Assembly: GCA_019055375.1 (NCBI GenBank)
Contig: JAHQIW010003696.1
Location: 92,193 to 156,192 of the forward strand
DNA from: Parelaphostrongylus tenuis
Lineage: Eukaryota; Nematoda; Chromadorea; Rhabditida; Metastrongylidae
Reading direction: 5' to 3'
Length of the DNA: 64,000 nt
Every line of letters starts with the position of its first letter. The first letter of the stretch is position 1. Made by a program: the position numbers and the translations under genes. Shown here in pieces: positions 25,601-36,585 of this stretch. Below the pieces are notes generated by a model. The model was not told the DNA's origin. It did no database searches and worked only from the letters and a program-made list of their open reading frames with translations.

Positions 25601-28169
25601 CATTATTATATCTAATTGAAAAAGAAGAAAGAGTACTTGATACGATTTCATGCCGGCGGAACGCTTCTCTTCTTACAAAGGAACAAATTATTAACATGTC
25701 TGAGAACGTGGAATAATAACAAGTCATTTGTCACACGTACATCGCGTTTCGGCTATCATAAGAACAAAAGCCTACTACGCTGGAGCCGAAACTCATCGTA
25801 TATCGACTCGGCTCTTCTATGGATTTGACACGGTCTACTCTACTGCGCTTCTCAGCCACACGGAACTTTTGACGCCCGTCAGTAAGATTAGACAATCTAG
25901 TGGGCAACGGTTTTCTACTTAGATTGTATTTAAAACCCTTTTACTGCCTATTTTTCAAATCTTATTGAGAGTTTTAGAATTTCCTTTGCGTGACGTGCAT
26001 CGTTAATTTCACTTTTCTTAAACTGAAAGATTGTTAGAGTTACTTTGGACAATTAAAAAATTAATACTAAAAAAGTGGTCTATCAATCTGAAACGGACAA
26101 ACAGAAAGGTCAATATCAAATGAGACTACACTTTTTTATGGTGACGAGAGCTTTAAGTGATGACGTTGATGCTGAGGCAAAATCCTAACCCTATGATCAC
26201 GCATCAATCTTCACACTGATTTACTATTAATGTGGTGATCAGCAATCAGTTTCAAAGTGGCACACTATTTTAAAAAACTTCAATTTTCTATTCTTCAGTT
26301 TATGGAAGAAGAGAAGGCTCAAGGAGTTTTTAATAAGTGGTTTTAAACACCCGTTTAGACGGCTATATGTTCAAGAACGTGTACTCATTGTTTTGAAGTG
26401 TTCACAACCTGTCATTCTTAGAACTCGCTATCTGAGGACTTGCCACTCATTTTTTCTCTTCTGTTTTCCTTCTCACCTGACACTTTTTTGGAGCAATTTA
26501 CTTTTCTCTCAATCTAAACATTTTAGAGATAATTACGCTAGAAATCACATGATATTGATGAATCTCGCTGGCAAGGCGCTATAGCATTGTGTTACATTCA
26601 TCAGAATTTCTTCTGAAATAGCGATAACGAATTTGAATCGTTGATTATTAGTTCGATATTTAACTCAAGTGAAATCTGGATCCGTGTTTATTCAAAGAGA
26701 TCGACCTCAAAGGCTTCACCTATTATTATGCTCTTTTTCTTCTTTTGTCTTAATTTTTTTGAGTATTCGAAAAGTTCACTGTAGTGTCAGAAGAAGTCTA
26801 GAAAATCGACCGGAAAATCATTCAGTTATATAACGGATGCATTTGTTGGATGACGTCATACAAAATTGGGGTTTTTAAAGAACACTAGACAAAACGGATT
26901 TATGCACTTACTATTTTAGAACTGAAGAAAAAATTGCCACAAGCCCTGAAAAATACAATTTGGTCGCTATTTCGTCATCGAGTTCGTGAAACCAATGAAG
27001 GGAGGCGTTTAATCATCATTACTGAAAGCTTTTACACGGGCCACATGTTGTGATTAATTGTAGCCTTCATGAACAAAGAAATAACGCTTTAGTGCTCATA
27101 AACTCCTTCATGAAATCATTGTAGTAGAATTGGATTCAATAAAGTAAGCGAAGAAAATCGGCACATTTCTTGAAGAGCAGTCATCATTTTACATCGACAT
27201 AAATATACCTTGCTGCGTAGGTGAGCTTGAACGGTGTTGCTACACGAAACTCTTCAATATAAACAATATTTTAACTCGTTCGTTTTCTTTGAAGTGAACT
27301 TTCACTTCTCCGGGTGCGACTCAATAATACCTACAATGACCTGCGTCGTGAAAAACAGCTGCTGTGAGTCTAAAACTGAATCTTTACCGCGACACTGAGG
27401 CAAGCAAAGGTTCTGTGAAAGGTTAAGAAATTAAAGCGTGAAATGCTCAAAGATGATCAATCATTGAGAGATCTGCTACGTATCCCATTCCAATGACACG
27501 TCTCAGATACCATGGAAGCCATAAAGTCCATGCAACCTTGAACAGTGTTTTAAACTTCGCCCTCTTGAAAAGCTTCAATTCTGGCTTATATTCTTTTCTT
27601 CTTTCCTTTCTTGGGACAGAATAATAGAGCGATTGCCTCAAAAAATGAGTCTACTGCACCTTTTCCTGGCCCTACGAAAAGTATAGGCCGAAGCCAGTGC
27701 ACATAAATAGCGAGCTCCAATCGAACGGAAAAATGTTTGAAAAAAGGCAAAAAATGGTGTGAAATGCGTTGAGAATCGCGGAGGTGATTGGATGGATATT
27801 TTGCCAACAGAATACCTTGCGGAGGCCTACTGATTTTAAGCCTAGTTTCAGCCCTCTTGGAAAAGTCTGATAGAAATTGCCAAACTGCCAAACCCGGAGA
27901 GCTGATGGGCCTGATTAGGACAAAACGCGAGGTCAAATCAGCCACCGATCCATCATATGTTGCAAAGCAACTCAGGCCACTGCGCTACAGAAGCCTCTGA
28001 TGTGACGTTAACATCAATCTTTTTTTATCTGCAGGAGTAATGAGCAAAGGAAGAACAGTCCTTTGTAAAAACCTTGCGTATGCTCATGAACAACTACTAC
28101 ATTCACGTTCCCTTCAATCAAACGTTTCTAAGAAACCTCGTTATCGAACTTCGATAAATGTGAGGGAAT

Positions 28170-28250
28170 GTTTGAAGCCTTTTCGAGGTTTAATATATTA
28201 GTGGTAAGTTTCGGCCTGCCTCGCTCGCCTCATCAGAGCCATACGTCCCA
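28170..28250. repeat. Single arm of the 55-kb fold-back family
   Basis: GAAGCCTTTTCGAGGTTTA followed by AAGTTTCGGCCTGCC and TCGCTCGCCTCATCAGAGCC matches the right arm at 55307-55410 read in reverse. Confidence 0.6.
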
Positions 28251-28498
28251 CCCTCCTATCAGTAGGAACGGAGAGACATCATGACTACATTTACACTTTT
28301 TAGCACCTCATAAACAATCCTGTGTAGCACTTTCATTGAATAACAACGAAAACAATATTTTCGTCGTGTTTGCTGCTTGTATTTATGCCTTTTCGTCGCA
28401 ATGTTGGCATAAGCTATCATCGTTCTAAGAAAACAGTACTCGAAGTTCCTAGCATTTTTACTGAATTTTTTTCGCAGTGTTCTTATGTTTCATATTAA

Positions 28499-28978
28499 CC
28501 TAAGAGAACTGAGTGTTGAGCAAAAACATGGCCTCAGGCGGGAATCGAATCCGAAGAATTTCTTTTGACAAAGGTGACCATGAATTAAACGGAAAAAAAG
28601 AGATGCTTTTTGTAAGTTAATACTTGACGACAAAATGAAAATTTCTGTGTAAAGTGCATTGAAAGATGTGAATTTTCATAGCGACATTGATTGAGCCCAC
28701 TAAAATTACCCTATGAAACACGGGTTCGATTCTCGCCTGAGGCCCTGTTTTTGCTCAATACTCAATTTTCTTAGGTATATAAGGAAACAGTGTTTGAAAC
28801 CTACTTCTATATGTGGAAATCCGTTGGTAATTTTAGTTGGCTCAGTCAATGTCACCATAAGAGTTCACATCTTTCAATGCACTTTACACAGTAATTTTCA
28901 TTATGTCGTCAAGTATTTGCTCACAAAATATCTATTTTTTGCGTTTATTTTGAGGTGAGTTTTGTCAAAAGAAAACAA
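28499..28978. repeat. Interleaved double inverted repeat (A-B-A'-B')
   Basis: A (28499-28552) is the inverse of A' (28721-28775), sharing GAGCAAAAACA.GGCCTCAGGCG.GAATCGAA. B (28555-28710) is the inverse of B' (28827-28978), sharing AATACTTGACGAC, GTGTAAAGTGCATTGAAAGATGTG and ACTAAAATTACC. The arms alternate rather than nest. The open frame 28713-28958 lies inside the repeat. Confidence 0.88.
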
Positions 28979-29354
28979 TAAGTGGCTGCTTGCAACCATT
29001 CCAAGCAAATCAAAAATTCCTTCTATAGTCAGCCAATGGAAGTCAGTCACTTAGACTTCCATTCCAGAAAACATGAAAATTAGGATGAAGAGTGTGGCGT
29101 TGGCGACGGCAGGAGTTGAACTATTGATCTTTGAGCTCCATAGGCACTCTTAGACGTAGCTCCATAATTATTAATTGTTAATTAAGCTTAAGACTTCGTT
29201 CCTATTTTTTACATTCCTGCTTTATGAATGGATCTGAGAAGTATACAGTTTGATTTCCGGCCTTCCATTAACTGCCCCCGCTAAAGTTGGCTTGCAGTTT
29301 TCTTCTTTCTTTTACGCTATATGAAATTACCAGTGCATTCCAAGGTCTGCATAA

Positions 29355-29355
<1 letters not shown>

Positions 29356-29386
<31 letters not shown>
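29356..29386. repeat. (TA)n microsatellite
   Basis: A pure TA run of about 30 bp in gene-free DNA. Confidence 0.95.
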
Positions 29387-29392
<6 letters not shown>

Positions 29393-29684
29393 CTCGGAAA
29401 TAAGATTGAGGAATCCGTACTCTAGCGGTTGAGACCTTTCGCTTCTTTTTTTGATGGTTATATTGGCAAATGACACTATAATATCGGCTTTATTCAAATT
29501 GAATAAATTTCGTCAGAGAATAAAATTCCCTTATAGGTTTGAAAACAAAAAGGGTCAGAAATGAAACCTAGCGCAGAAGGAAGAGAGCTTAAGTAATCAA
29601 CTATGAAGCTATGGTTTCCTCTGTCGACCTATCAACAGTACATCATACATTTTTGATTAAATTTAAATAAACCTAAAAGGCATT

Positions 29685-29761
29685 TACTCGCTCACGAATG
29701 GTTGTTGTTCGGTTATTGATGTACTGCTTGCTCATGAATGGTTGCTGTTCGCTTATCGATG
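29685..29761 (+). repeat. Two-unit tandem duplication
   Basis: The unit TACTCGCTCACGAATGGTTG... at 29685-29721 is repeated at 29722-29761 with a few changes (GCTCATGAATGGTTGCTGTTC). Confidence 0.75.
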
Positions 29762-30474
29762 AATTAGGCCTTTGAAGTTTCCGACACAAATGGGTTACAG
29801 AACAATTCCTTGTACGGCTTGTGCTCCTCGATCAATTAACGCTTAGTGAATTGGCATATTCTTTCTTCAGTGAGAAGAACTATTACAAAAGACCTTACCA
29901 CCAATAGCGCTAAGTGACCTTATGTTTTGCATATTTAGCTTTCGTATTCTGAGGTAATTGTTTGAAGATAAAAGGAATTGAGAGTCTTAGCGTAGTTTAA
30001 TGTTATTGTTTTTGCTATTACTTACTCGATGGCCTTTAAGATCGTCCAAGCGCTTCTTATTCTTCTTCAGCTGTGCTTTGAAGCTATCTCGTTCATAAAA
30101 CTGACTCTACGATATAGATACGCATAACTGGTAACAGCTGCACTTTTCGTACAAAGAAAGCATGCAAGCTTGAAAATCGTTGTCTTGATAGTGTCCTGTT
30201 TCCTTTTAGAATTTTTAACATTCCAATACTTTTTGAAATGGATCGGAATTCCACAGAGTAGATTGGTGCATATATGATTAAGTTCCTGATAACCCAATGC
30301 TAATATTCCATTGATGTTCTAAGGTTGAATAGTGTAGCATTTCAGAACGATGCTCTGCCTTAACATGTACAGTAGCTGGTTTGAGATCGCTTTGTTTAAG
30401 AATATAAAAAGGCACTAAAACAATCATAGAGATCTTCGTAACGATCATTCAGGTACTCCTAATTGTCGTCCGAT

Positions 30475-30575
30475 TTATCCTGATAAGAAGATCTCCCCAA
30501 GTTTCAAAATGGAATTTGTAGCTGCGTTTTGTGCATAAATGATTGCGTCGTGTTGAGAGGAGAGATCGACTTTTT
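30475..30575 (-). CDS. Unidentified minus-strand gene, exon C with stop
   Basis: After a 71-nt intron ending GGGGTTGCAG, the frame reads K-V-D-L-S-S-Q-H-D-A-I-I-Y-A-Q-N-A-A-T and ends L-G-E-I-F-L-S-G with TAA at 30475-30477. No GT donor occurs before the stop, so this is the likely C-terminus. The intron between B and C is also open in one frame, but the spliced reading has the more protein-like sequence. Together A to C give about 133 residues of an incomplete protein of unknown function. Confidence 0.48.
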
Positions 30576-30646
30576 CTGCAACCCCGTGGAGAAATAGAGG
30601 AACGTTACTGTCCACGAAATAAACCTAGTTGCTGGAATACGATTAC

Positions 30647-30859
30647 CTCTGTGATCCTGATGTGTTGGCATGAATGACGATTTAGGGTCGACGTTGGGAA
30701 GTTTTCTCAAATATTTGGAGGAAATCGCTTGATGAAATAGCATCATACAATTTTTATAGAAAATGTATTGAGGACAAATCGAGTAATCGTGAAAATCAAT
30801 TACTCGAAAATTCTTCAGAACAATCGGAGGAAAGTGCTGTATGGAAAGGGGCAGAGCTT
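30647..30859 (-). CDS. Unidentified minus-strand gene, exon B
   Basis: After a TTTTTTTCACAG acceptor, 213 bp stay open and encode about 70 residues. These start A-L-P-L-S-I-Q-H-F-P-P-I-V-L-K-N-F and later contain H-D-Y-S-I-C-P-Q-Y-I-F-Y and K-L-P-N-V-D-P-K-S-S-F-M-P-T. The exon enters in phase 1 (two bases complete the codon from exon A) and ends D-H-R plus one base at a GTAATC donor, again phase 1, matching exon C. Two consecutive phase matches with canonical sites argue for a real gene. I do not recognise the protein family. Confidence 0.5.
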
Positions 30860-30891
30860 CTGTGAAAAAAATTTTACAATTACATTACTAC

Positions 30892-30981
30892 GAAATTGTA
30901 TTTCCGACATACTCCTCTTTGGCATAGGAGTCTCTTGATCCCAGTAACTCAACTCCCAGCTCATATATCCTGCTTGATCAT
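30892..30981 (-). CDS. Unidentified minus-strand gene, exon A
   Basis: On the minus strand a CTGCTGCTAG acceptor is followed by 90 bp reading D-Q-A-G-Y-M-S-W-E-L-S-Y-W-D-Q-E-T-P-M-P and ending E-I-Q-F at a GTAGTA donor in phase 1. The residue mix (aromatic, acidic, proline) is protein-like. The intron to exon B would be only 32 nt, short even for a nematode, which lowers confidence in this junction although the phase fits. Upstream exons are not recognised; 31010-31180 is AT-rich and a SINE-A copy begins at 31183. Confidence 0.42.
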
Positions 30982-31182
30982 CTAGCAGCAGGAAGAAGAT
31001 AGACGACACTTTACACTATAGAAATGATTTATGGATAATATTGTACATATATTTATCTAAGTTTTATGTTTAGAATATTCGACACTATATGCTATGATAT
31101 GAATCAATTATCTAAGGCAAGCAAATGAATAACGGCCCTTCTTGAAAGGCAGTCTAATGATAATTCTTTACACGACTGCGCC

Positions 31183-31476
31183 CACGTGTGGCGCATTGGT
31201 TAGAGGTGCTTTGCGATACACTTGACCAGTTGGTGGCTCGATCCCGTGCTCAAGGCTCACCAAACCTTTCATCCCTGCGGGTTCGGTAAATTGTTCTCAC
31301 GCTTGTCTATGAGGATAACCAGCTCTGATAATATCAGTAAGTCATCAAGAGTTATTGTTGAGACCAGATATATACATATATATTCATTCACCTCAACAAG
31401 GCTGAAAATTGAATATGAATGCATGACGCATCTCTCAAGGATTGATTAACCCCGAGGGCTTTGTCCTTTATCCTAT
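31183..31476 (+). mobile_element. SINE-A copy, diverged
   Basis: It starts at the GTGTGGCGCATTGGTTAGAGG head and has the B box GGCTCGATCCC. The shared middle (CTCACCAA, CGGTAAATTG) and tail (GAATGCATGACGCATC, TTTATCC) are present in order. Target-site duplications are no longer clear. Confidence 0.82.
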
Positions 31477-32902
31477 GACTGTGTCCTGGCCATATGTCAT
31501 ATCACGCTTGTTACTCACGAAAACCAGGAAGTTTTTCCATGTTCCTGAACGTATAATAAGTTTTTTTTTCTTAACAAAAATTGAGCCAGATTGAGTGTTA
31601 CTGTAAAAAATCGTTACTGCAAAAGTTTCATATCTTCACTCTACTACGTTAAATCTCAAACTGGTTAACGATGCCCTTGTTTAAGCTTATCCATCATCGA
31701 TGCCGACGTTAAGCATCGAACATCAGCACTTCACGACATCCTCCTAGTTCATCTGCACTGAACACTGTGAAAAGCAAATGCATGATCGTCATTGCTGCCG
31801 ATTTCTGATGGGGTGCGAGTGGATAATGTTAAGAAAATGTTCGAATTTGTTGATGTTTTTCAGTATTGACTACTGCACTAATACGGGAATGTGGAGACAA
31901 TCATCTCGAACAAACAACCGTCCTTTTTCAACTTTTCTGATACCACTTCACTTCTTATCTATTGACGAACTCTACGAGTAATTTTGCCCACATATGATAT
32001 GTCTAGTTAGCACTGATTGGCACTGTTTTTTAAGTTTTTCCATTAGACATTAAAGAAAAGCTCTATAATTTTATGATGCATCACGGTACTTCGAATATAT
32101 ATCTGCTTTTCTAGTATACTTGTGAAGACCATAGTACTGTCTGGATACCATATCGATCGATGACAGTGCTTAGATGTTGTGATCATTACTTGAAATCAAG
32201 TTAATTTCTATTTTAGAAAATTATTTCAATCACGCTATATTTTGTCGATTAAAACTTCGTTCTTAGTGAAGTGATCCCTTGTTTTTTTGGTTTTTTTTGA
32301 AAACTTTTCTTTATCCAAATGCTTCACCGTTTTTAAAATTTTTCTAGAAGGCGAACTAGTTTGCAAAAGTGCAATGGTAATACGATAAAGCATGACTGAA
32401 TTTGAGCTCTACGTATAATGCTAACCATTTGCTTAGATTGTATCGTATGTCAATATGTTTCAGCTACAGACTTATAGCTGTGGTTTTTCGTAGGTTTCTT
32501 ATTTTTTTAGTATTTTATTTATCTTTATTTGAGGAAGGCGTGAAGATGGGCTTTAAGTCGATAAAGATATTGTGGAAGCTTTTCCTCTCAAAAATCTAAC
32601 ACTTTATCAGTGGAAAACATCTGCCAGAATATTTGAGCCTTTGACTAGTATGTTACTACCTATCATAAATTTCGTCGCTCATATGTTTTATGGTCGTCAG
32701 CTCCGTCAAAGAAGCAATTATCAGTCATTTTTGAGCATAAATATCTCATTGTAGAATGTCATTTTGCTATGTGATTTGAATGAGAATGATCTTTAACTGA
32801 TCAGAGTTGCACAATCACTAGCTTTTTGCACACTGCTTTTTCTTTCATCAACCTCAGCAGTGTTGTGTTTAATCAGGAATTGTTTTGCAAAATACATACT
32901 AG

Positions 32903-33470
32903 GTTGAGCAAAAGTTCAGGAAAAATTTCGAAAGTTCCATTTTTTGGCATAACTGCGTTCCTTATTGATAATTTTATATATATTTATCTATTTCATAGAT
33001 TTCAGCTGAAAAACGCCAATAGAACAGCATGACTTTCGTGTGTTATCAGCCATTATTGGAGAAAAGGTTCAATGATTCTTTAAGCCGTCAATGAGATTAA
33101 TGAGGGTGAAGGTGCTGGTACGATGACATAATCGACTGTGGTGCAGACGGTTTGAGCGATTTAAAGAAGGCAGTTTTGATCTCGAAGACATGCCTCGTTT
33201 TGGCCGGCCATCTGTTTTGGATAAAAGAGTCTTGTAAGCCGCCTTGAATGCTGAGCCTTCGTTGAGCACTCGTGATATATCTGGAGAGCTTGGTGTTTTG
33301 CAGCGGACCGTTGTCAACAATTTGCACATGCTTGACATTGTCCACAAGAAGAAGAGGAATAGAGGCAATAGTGGTCTTTACTTTGAAGAGTATTTATTGT
33401 CGTAATTGTTGTTGATTTGCTCATAAAAACGGAATTTTCAAAAATTACCCAAAACTTTTGCTTATCCCTT
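32903..33470 (+). mobile_element. Mariner relic with short terminal inverted repeats
   Basis: The 5' end GGTTGAGCAAAAGTTCAGG (from 32903) and the 3' end near 33435-33470 (containing AAAACTTTTGCTTATCCC) form imperfect terminal inverted repeats of about 36 bp. Between them, 33150-33380 on the + strand reads R-F-K-E-G-S-F-D-L-E-D-M-P-R-F-G-R-P-S, a stop, then N-A-E-P-S-L-S-T-R-D-I-S-G-E-L-G-V. This is the helix-turn-helix N-terminal region of mariner transposases. The catalytic domain has been lost. Open frames on the opposite strand here are shadows. Confidence 0.82.
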
Positions 33471-33499
33471 CAAATTTATCTTATGTGAGTAGACGTATT

Positions 33500-33509
33500 T
33501 GTGTGTATG

Positions 33510-33542
<33 letters not shown>

Positions 33543-33590
33543 ATGTGTGTATCTATGTGCATGCGTGTGTGGTGTGTGTGAGCAGGTGTG
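33500..33590. repeat. (TA)n/(TG)n compound microsatellite
   Basis: A TG-rich start, then TATATA, then (TG)n with interruptions through 33590. It lies just downstream of the mariner relic. Confidence 0.92.
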
Positions 33591-35619
33591 ATAGAATATG
33601 AGCATGGCATAACTTATTGCTCTTCCGTCTGTTCAGGGCTGGGTGCACTTTTTACACTCTTTATGCAGATTCAAAAATTGATTTGATGTTCACATGTGAG
33701 TACCACTGGAACACAACTTTAATAATTCATAAAATTCATTCTCACAGAAATCGGTCAGTTAGTCGTCGATCGTGGACGATTTGCATCCATATCAACGATA
33801 TGTGTCGCACGCATGCCCCTCCCCTATACACTCCGCCTCTCATCGGATGACATACCTCTTCTACATTCCTGATTTGCTTCGCATACTTATTCGTTATTCT
33901 CGTTAATAACCAGAAATCTCTTCGTTTAACATTCATTAAGTGTTTATTACATCCGTGATGTAATCTTTTTTTTTAAAAAGAGATTTAACACGAGACATTT
34001 TCCGATGAATTTGCCAGACAGTGCTTAGTGAACACCCGAACAACTATCTTATTGCGGGGATCTTAGAATTTCGGCGTTATTTTTCTCACTACTTTGTCGG
34101 TGTACATCTATTTTGAGACGTTATAAGATCGTGTTTCTTTCCCGAAGTATACATTTTTCAAATTGTTTTTTGATTCTAAACATCTCTTCACATTCATGAT
34201 AAACAACTGTCAAGAAAATGGAAAACGTCACTATAACTGTGCGTTCGTCGGATATGACCTTATATTATCGTATTCCGTTTTAGAATTTGATTATACGTTC
34301 TTCGCACTTAGTTGTTTTCTAAGTCAATTAGGATGGATAGTCCACTTGCAATGATTCACATCTTCTATAGGTTCGAAGTACGAAACACCACTATTCCTAT
34401 TCAGTATCAATGCTGTCTTGAGTGGTGCTAGCACCGCCACAACTTCTCTACTCTTTCTGTATGGTCAATTTTCGACATATTGAACGATGTGGCCTCGCTG
34501 CTTCAACGATGGTTTCCCTTGTTGTTGTGTGCTGATGCTGTAGATGATCATATTAACATTTAGAGAGCAAAAAGCGGGGGTCAGTAGTGCAACGGGTTAG
34601 AACATAGGCTTCCGGATAAAGTGAGACCCAGTTCGAATCCAGCTTGACCCTAAAGTTTTGCACATCGCTCCACATAACTGGATATATTTGTCAAGCCGAT
34701 AGTTCTCCAGCTCTAAGAACTCATTTCGAGCCATTTCATTCCAACCATCATCGGAGGAGTTGTCGAATACGCGTGTGAGCGAGTTCAGTTGCGCTTCTTT
34801 CCCTAGTGGCACTTTGAATACTGGCTGAGAGTGTATAAATGCTGAAATCCAAAAATACCTCTATCAACTATTTTGCTGATCGTCAGCACGCAAATTCACA
34901 CTTTCTCACGAACCATGAGAAGTCATAGGTCAACAATTGTGACTCTTCCAAAACGTCCAGGTTTACAGTGATCCCTAATTCGTTGATCGGTCGATTGTGG
35001 AAACCATGACACATTTTTATGCGTTTTACATTAATGAATTTTTTGGAGACAAATTTAAGAGGTTAAATGCGGAAGTCTACTAAGGGTTAACAGAATTCAA
35101 CAGAAGTTTTCATTTCGATAAATTAGTTTTTATGAATTTTTAATTAACGAAAAGACGTGATAGAAACGTTCACTGAAACGTTCCAGTACTGAGATGAAAA
35201 CGATTCCCCAATGATATCCCTTTTATTTAAATGCTTTTCCATTGGTTTCTACCATATTTCAGAATTATATGTTTGTTTCACGCGCGGTTCGTCGGGTAAA
35301 TGTCCAGACTAATCTTTCCTAATACTCGAAAATTCTGCTTTGTTTTCGTCGTTGTTTTCGCGATTTTTCGATTTTACTATGTTACAGTCCAATTTACTTT
35401 TTTTTGGGACTTCTATGTTTCGCAGTAAAGAAAAACTTTCTTCCTAAGCCGCACGTTCATATTATTGTTGTTTAGCTGTTTGCTAGTACAGTTTCTACTT
35501 CACCTACTAAATTTTCCTTAGAATTTTTGGTCAATTTCTGTAGCTTTTTCAACGCAATGATTTCAAGTGGTTTTTTTTGTGAAAACGTCTAACCACAACT
35601 ATCTCGAAACTGCCCAGTG

Positions 35620-35629
35620 ATTATTTCAG
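35620..35629 (+). promoter_or_regulatory. Candidate trans-splice (or 5'UTR splice) acceptor upstream of the GPCR start
   Basis: The sequence ATTATTTCAG ends at 35629, 73 bp before the ATG of the GPCR. It has the form of a nematode splice acceptor with no visible upstream coding exon, as expected for spliced-leader addition. Only a cDNA would distinguish this from a 5'UTR intron. Confidence 0.3.
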
Positions 35630-35702
35630 TTCGTTCAGTCGTTTCGTTCGCTCGATCTTCGCAAATTGAGTGTTTCCAATCAGATTCTGCAAATAGGAGC
35701 TG

Positions 35703-35900
35703 ATGGCAAGTGCTGATTACGATGACTACGACTACGACGACGCCAACCTTACTGATGCCGAATACGAAGATCTTCTAAGGGCCACTTTGTGGCCTCAGAG
35801 TGTCGAGAAGACTTTCGTCGTCGTGCTAATGTTTATGATGGTAGTCGGGGTCGTCGGTAACACTCTTGTTGTGGTCGTTGTTATATCAAAGAAGTCGATG
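35703..35900 (+). CDS. Neuropeptide-receptor-like class A GPCR, exon 1 (N-terminus and TM1)
   Basis: This exon encodes 66 residues starting at the ATG at 35703. The N-terminus is very acidic, with repeated D-Y-D-D blocks at residues 5-13 and one N-glycosylation sequon (N-L-T, residues 15-17), as expected for the extracellular face of a peptide receptor. TM1 runs from about residue 38 to 61 and contains the G-N pair of the class A TM1 signature (G-N-T-L-V). The exon ends K-K-S-M at a GTGGGT donor in phase 0, which joins in frame to exon 2. The start is supported by the TM1 distance and by a TTATTTCAG sequence 73 bp upstream. The class A assignment is firm when read together with exons 2, 3 and 7; the ligand is not known. 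Motifs resemble the orexin/allatotropin/CCK-like peptide receptor group, which is an inference. Confidence 0.88.
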
Positions 35901-36000
35901 GTGGGTTTGAATTACTACTGATATTACTTTATATCATCACTTTTTTAGAATTCTAACAGGTATATAATATTCGATATCGCCATAATATTATATTAATGTG

Positions 36001-36585
36001 TCTTCTCATAAGTTTTGGCACTAGAGCAATGAGCACCAATATTAACAAGAACTAAGTAAAATTGCTCAACAGCACTATTCAAGGTATGCGCCATCAACCT
36101 GAGAACATTTCTCCCATCTCTCAGGTAACAAATCAATACCGCGCTCAAAGAAATTGTCATCATTGGATTCAAGGAAAGTTGTCAATCCTTGATGCAAATG
36201 ATTGATGTCTCCGAACTTCTTCTTGTTCAGAAAGTACTTCAGCGATCGGAAGAGGTGATAGTCAGACGGCGACAAATCAGGACTGTACAGTGGATGATCC
36301 AACAACTCCCAGTATAGTTCGGTTAACTTACACTTTGTCAATCTTGTGAAATGCAGCCTTGCTTTGAGTTGAAGCAGGATGAGATTGCGGCGGCGGCGAC
36401 GTGATAGGGCTCGATTGCATCGGTCCAGGTGTTCATAGTTGTGCTTGGCGTATGTTGCCTGAGAGATGTCAGAAATGTGTTCAGGCTAATGGCGCATACT
36501 TTAAATAGTGTTGTTAAGCAGTTTTAATTACTCCTCCTAAATAAATTTGGTGTTTGTTGCTCTAGTGTCAAAATTTATGAGAAGA
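36001..36585 (-). mobile_element. Internally deleted mariner with about 105-bp terminal inverted repeats
   Basis: Left (36001-36106) and right (36477-36585) arms are near-matching inverted repeats, both including the TCTCATAA.TTTTG.CACTAGAGCAA end and the GTATGCGCCAT inner edge. Between them, on the minus strand, 36420-36075 encodes the C-terminal third of a mariner transposase: A-R-L-H-F-T-R-L, H-P-L-Y-S-P-D-L-S-P-S-D-Y-H-L-F with a catalytic aspartate, and the usual L-P-E-R-W-E-K-C end before a stop. The N-terminal and first catalytic regions are missing. It sits 100 bp inside GPCR intron 1. Confidence 0.88.

Larger units (their letters stand above)
23635..28165. other. No gene recognised outside the SINE and FB1 relics
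   Basis: A 119-codon minus-strand frame (27586-27945) and a 70-codon plus frame (27788-28000) overlap. Neither is recognisable. The rest is AT-rich with no splice-linked open frames that I could follow. Confidence 0.4.
28985..30470. other. No gene recognised
   Basis: It holds a TA tract, a two-unit tandem duplication and a 76-codon minus-strand frame (30067-30297) that could lie in the 3' flank of the minus-strand gene at 30475 but is not linked to it. Confidence 0.4.
31480..35615. other. No gene recognised outside the mariner relic and microsatellite
   Basis: This is the upstream region of the GPCR. A tRNA-like stretch at 34577-34651 has A-box and B-box resemblance but poor D and T stems. 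No promoter elements could be identified with confidence. Confidence 0.4.

Noticed and set aside
27586..28000. 119-codon minus and 70-codon plus frames
   Set aside because: They overlap on opposite strands, lack splice context and resemble no protein known to me.
33069..33368. 99- and 82-codon minus-strand frames
   Set aside because: They are shadows of the mariner transposase relic on the plus strand.
34577..34651. Possible tRNA gene (A-box-like and GTTCGAATCC B-box-like motifs, 7-bp acceptor match)
   Set aside because: The D, anticodon and T stems do not pair adequately. At best it is a tRNA-derived repeat head.
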